In this document: in pieces, positions 61,116-64,000 of the stretch
How the letters are laid out: every line of letters starts with the position of its first letter
How positions within the stretch are numbered: the first letter of the stretch is position 1
Source: Acanthococcus lagerstroemiae
Lineage: Eukaryota > Arthropoda > Insecta > Hemiptera > Eriococcidae
DNA length: 64,000 bases
Direction of reading: 5' to 3'
Assembly: GCA_031841125.1 (NCBI GenBank)
Contig: CM063106.1
Span: 66,328,101-66,392,100, forward strand
The notes under the pieces: model-generated
Told to the model about the DNA's origin: nothing
The model's input: the letters and a program-made list of their open reading frames with translations, nothing else
The model's database searches: none
Made by a program: the position numbers and the translations under genes

Positions 61116-61289
61116 CCCATCGCTTTTAATGAATTTTCAGATTGGAATTCTATTGTTCAGGCTAAGATTTGTTTCTTTTTCTCTTTATGAAAATAGTGAC
61201 TTTTTATTCAAGAAATAGTGAAAAATAGTGACTGGCCCAAAAAAAGTGACAAATCACAATTAACAGTGACCAAGTGGTAACCCTAGATG

Positions 61290-61472
61290 CAGGCGCGGAT
61301 CCAGATTTGATTTTTTTTTTTTGGGGGGGGGGAGAATGGATTTTAGAGGGCAATTTTTTTTGTTCCCCCCTTTTTTTAATGAATGAAGTGCATAGTGCTG
61401 CATCAAAAAATGGTATATTATCATTACTTTTTTAAGTTGGGGGATTTCCCTTCCACCTTGTATCCACGCCTG
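61290..61472. mobile_element. MITE, TIR CAGGCGCGGATCCA
   Basis: The ends are CAGGCGCGGATCCA and TATCCACGCCTG, around homopolymer-rich sequence. The target duplication is unclear. Confidence 0.65.
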
Positions 61473-61839
61473 CTGGATGTGTGGGATCTGAGGTAGATAC
61501 TCGTAAACCGCCAATCACTCTCACGTAGACACGTCAGAGCTTTAGGGGGAAGGATGGTTGGGATATGAACATTTGATAAGGCCGCAATTGGGGAGGGAGT
61601 AGAGACTGCGGATTGCCTACCCTGTGTAGAAATACAGTCTCAAAACCCAAATAAATTCAGTAATTATTGGCTACTGAATTGTGATTGATTTATCGATCCG
61701 CTTAGTCAATCTCGGAAATATGTTGACGTTGAATGTAAATTTATGAAAGTTCCGTTCAGCATAATTTTCTCGTTGCTCTTGCTAAATAAAGCAATAATCA
61801 TTTTCCGTCTTTATTTCGAGTTATTTAGAAGAAGGGTTT

Positions 61840-62920
61840 ACTATACCCTGCCCACTAATTGCTCATTTCTCCAAGGGTAGCCTACGGAGGTGGTTCATGA
61901 TGGAGGGAGCTTTAGAATGGGGAGGAGATCCATGGAGGGGCGTGGCCTCAGGAAAGACCCTGGGTGGTGGGAGTAATGGCGAGTAAGAGGTTCTGGTGGA
62001 GGAGGAAGTTCTGGGTGAAATGGGGACTGGGGAGGGAAATGAAAGCCATGGTGCGAGAGGGGCTGGTGGCGGAGGTCCGATAGGGGAAGGGTGGTCATGG
62101 TGGTGGGAGCTCCTGAGTGGAGGACTAGGGGCCACCGCCTCGGGGAGAAAAAAAACCACGGTGGGTTGCATACCTTGCCCCTTAATTGCACATTTCTCCA
62201 GGGATAGCCTACCCTTGGAAGGGGGTTCGTGGTGAAGGGAGCTTGGGGGAGAAAGGTCGCGGTGAAGCAAGCAAAATCCGCCGCCGCCACCGCCTCAGGG
62301 AGAAAAAAACCATTGCGGGTTGCCTACCCCGCCCTTTAATTGCTCATTCCTCCAGAGGTAGCGGTCTTGGGAGGGGGTTCATGGTGAAGGAGGGGGCTTA
62401 GTAAAATCCTTCGTCGCCACCACCGCCTACAGGAGAAAAGAAAACTACTGCGGGTTGTCTACCCTGCCCCTCAATTGCTCATCTCATTTCTCCAGAGGTA
62501 GCCTACCCTTGGGAGGGGGTTCATGGTGGAGGAGGGAGTTTGGGGAGGAAGGTTGCGGTGAAGGACAAGGGGGAGTTGTGGTGGGGGACGACTCTCTATA
62601 CACTTAACAATAAAATCTATTTCCTCCTTCCCCTCTAAGGGGATAAATTTCTGGTAGTCTCCTCTGTACCTGAATCTCACGTTTCACCAGAGGTACCCTA
62701 CCCTGGGGGGCTTCTCGGTGCAGGTGGGAGCTCCTGGAAAGGGAGGTGGGCTCCGGTGAGGAAGGGTGTCGCGGTGGGCGAGGAAGAGCGTGATGGGAGA
62801 AAGTGACAGTGACGGAGGAGGATAGCTGTGGTGGGGATTGGCAGAGGGGAGCCCATCGCCGGGGGGGGGGGTTCTCGGTGGAAGAGAGAGCTCTTGGATG
62901 GTATAGCGCCGTGTAGTTTT
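61840..62920. repeat. Purine-rich tandem array (~5 degenerate units)
   Basis: Units repeat gcctaccctgcccctta, attgctcatttctccaga, ggtagcctacccttgggagg and ggttcatggtgaaggaggg at about 61845, 62175, 62325, 62470 and 62690. All the proline-rich minus frames and the glycine-rich plus frames here are artefacts of the array. It lies in the Glut1 intron A-B. Confidence 0.8.
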
Positions 62921-62985
62921 CATAATTATAATGCCATGGAATTTTCTTTATGTATGGTAAGGTACACTAATGTTACCAAGACGTC

Positions 62986-63110
62986 CAGGACCGTATTTAC
63001 ATACAGGCAACATAGGCACGTGCCTAGGCCGCTAGATTATGGGGGATACTGCAGGCCGGCAAGAGAGAAGCGAGTGACGGCGGGGGCTGGGCCGCGAAGC
63101 CGCCAGGGGA
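62986..63110. mobile_element. One end of a CAGGNCC-type hAT MITE
   Basis: CAGGACCGTATTTACATACAG followed by cacgtgcctaggccgc has the typical left end of this MITE class. The right end was not found. Confidence 0.4.
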
Positions 63111-63486
63111 CAAAGTCCCATAGTGTTCATTAAAAAACAAAACATGGGAGAATAAATGAGAAAGTGTCTATTTTTCAGGCTGGGTGTCGGAAATTCCTCT
63201 CCCCCCTATCTACGAATTTAGCCACTCATACTAATACAGAAAATGACGTGCTCAATAGAAAACTAGGTCGGGAAGCTGTCAGGAGAGGAGAGTGGATCCT
63301 TGAGCGATACCCTACTATTTATTTCTTCGCAACAGCCAAAAACTGGAGAAACTTGGCATTACCTTTTTGGAGAAAGACATTCCCAAGTAAAAGTAAGCCA
63401 AAACTCGAAAACATTTCCCCTGTTCTTTGTGACAGAATCCTACTTCTTTCGTTCTTCAGGCCACTACTAATAACGCAAATACTTAC

Positions 63487-63611
63487 CGCAATTGACACCA
63501 ATAATAAATCTACCCGCGAAAAGGACTTCATAACTACGAAAAAACTTGGTAAATCCCATCAGACAGGCACCCCCGATTCCTAAAAAATTATTCAACAGCA
63601 GACCACCTTTC
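63487..63611 (-). CDS. Glut1: Glut1 exon A (loop 2-3, TM3, TM4)
   Basis: This is the first visible coding exon of a facilitative glucose transporter of the SLC2/MFS family, a 12-helix plasma-membrane uniporter for glucose. It opens after a tttacag acceptor with RKGG, the end of the loop 2-3 signature (family form DRFGRRxG). A hydrophobic helix follows, then GRFIIGVNCG, the TM4 motif. The donor is GTAAGT after the first base of a glycine codon (phase 1), and the start needs two bases from the previous exon. Upstream exons, carrying the initiator methionine and TM1-2, are not in the 390 bases to the right edge, so the gene is truncated by the window. The identity rests on the motif run through exons A to G. 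Confidence 0.9.
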
Positions 63612-64000
63612 CTGTAAACAGAAATCGAAAAACGGTTCTTGATATGAGGAATAAATAATAGACATAAAAAAGAAGTAGAGTGTTGTTTCAAAATTTGTGG
63701 ATACGAGTGGAAAGAGATAAGTTTGAAACTTTTGCACAGCTTAAGTATACAAAAAGTATAACGAATTCGAAAACTTTCCACTTTCCCGATCACAGTAAAT
63801 TTTTTGAAGCGACTCGGAATCCACTCGAAAACAAGATCATTATTTTCATTGCGACATAATGCCGGATATGGAAGTAATTAGAGGTTGAAATTTGAACATA
63901 ACAGTTGGGATTCGGAATTAAATATTTTCTGCCCCTGCTGTCAGTTTCAAGTCCAGCCAATTGAAAATATCAACTGATTACTGCGATCGCCTCTTTAATG

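Noticed and set aside
61863..62290. Proline-rich minus frames of 131-135 residues
   Set aside because: They overlap in two frames and follow the unit structure of the purine-rich tandem array, so they are compositional artefacts.

Overview
The window is eukaryotic nuclear DNA. It is AT-rich, full of interspersed repeats, and its coding sequence is split into short exons with consensus GTAAGT/AG junctions. The only confidently identified gene is a class I facilitative glucose transporter on the minus strand (56.8-63.6 kb). From memory its residues read most like insect Glut1, so an insect or other arthropod is likely. I cannot place it further. There are no bacterial features, no CRISPR array and no rRNA.

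Layout. 0-6.4 kb: a 31-bp-arm palindrome, two minus-strand candidate coding exons (0.78-1.15 kb), a 25-bp minisatellite, a small plus-strand three-exon model (3.79-4.90 kb), a MITE, and a promoter-like segment at 6.1-6.4 kb. 6.4-10.9 kb: AT-rich and mostly featureless, with two weak plus-strand exons. 10.9-23.4 kb: a candidate multi-exon minus-strand gene of unknown product, with proline-rich exons and two possible last exons, whose introns carry many elements. 23.4-53 kb: almost entirely repeats. These include inverted-repeat elements, a tRNA-derived SINE family, hAT-like MITEs with 8-bp target duplications, a deleted mariner, microsatellites and degenerate tandem arrays. 53-56.8 kb: a second mariner palindrome, nested hairpins and a possible downstream Glut1 exon. 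56.8-64 kb: Glut1, with seven consecutive exons whose phases all agree (1167 coding bases, 389 codons). Its first exons lie beyond the right edge.

How it fits together. Glut1 imports glucose across the plasma membrane. The other coding calls are short exon candidates supported only by splice sites, reading phase and composition, and they carry low to moderate confidence. The repeats are the most informative part of the window. Two mariner derivatives have become long palindromes with transposase coding inside the arms. Two foldback elements carry hammerhead-ribozyme-like cores. A 389-bp MITE is present as an inverted pair 2.1 kb apart. I found no clearly new multi-gene system.
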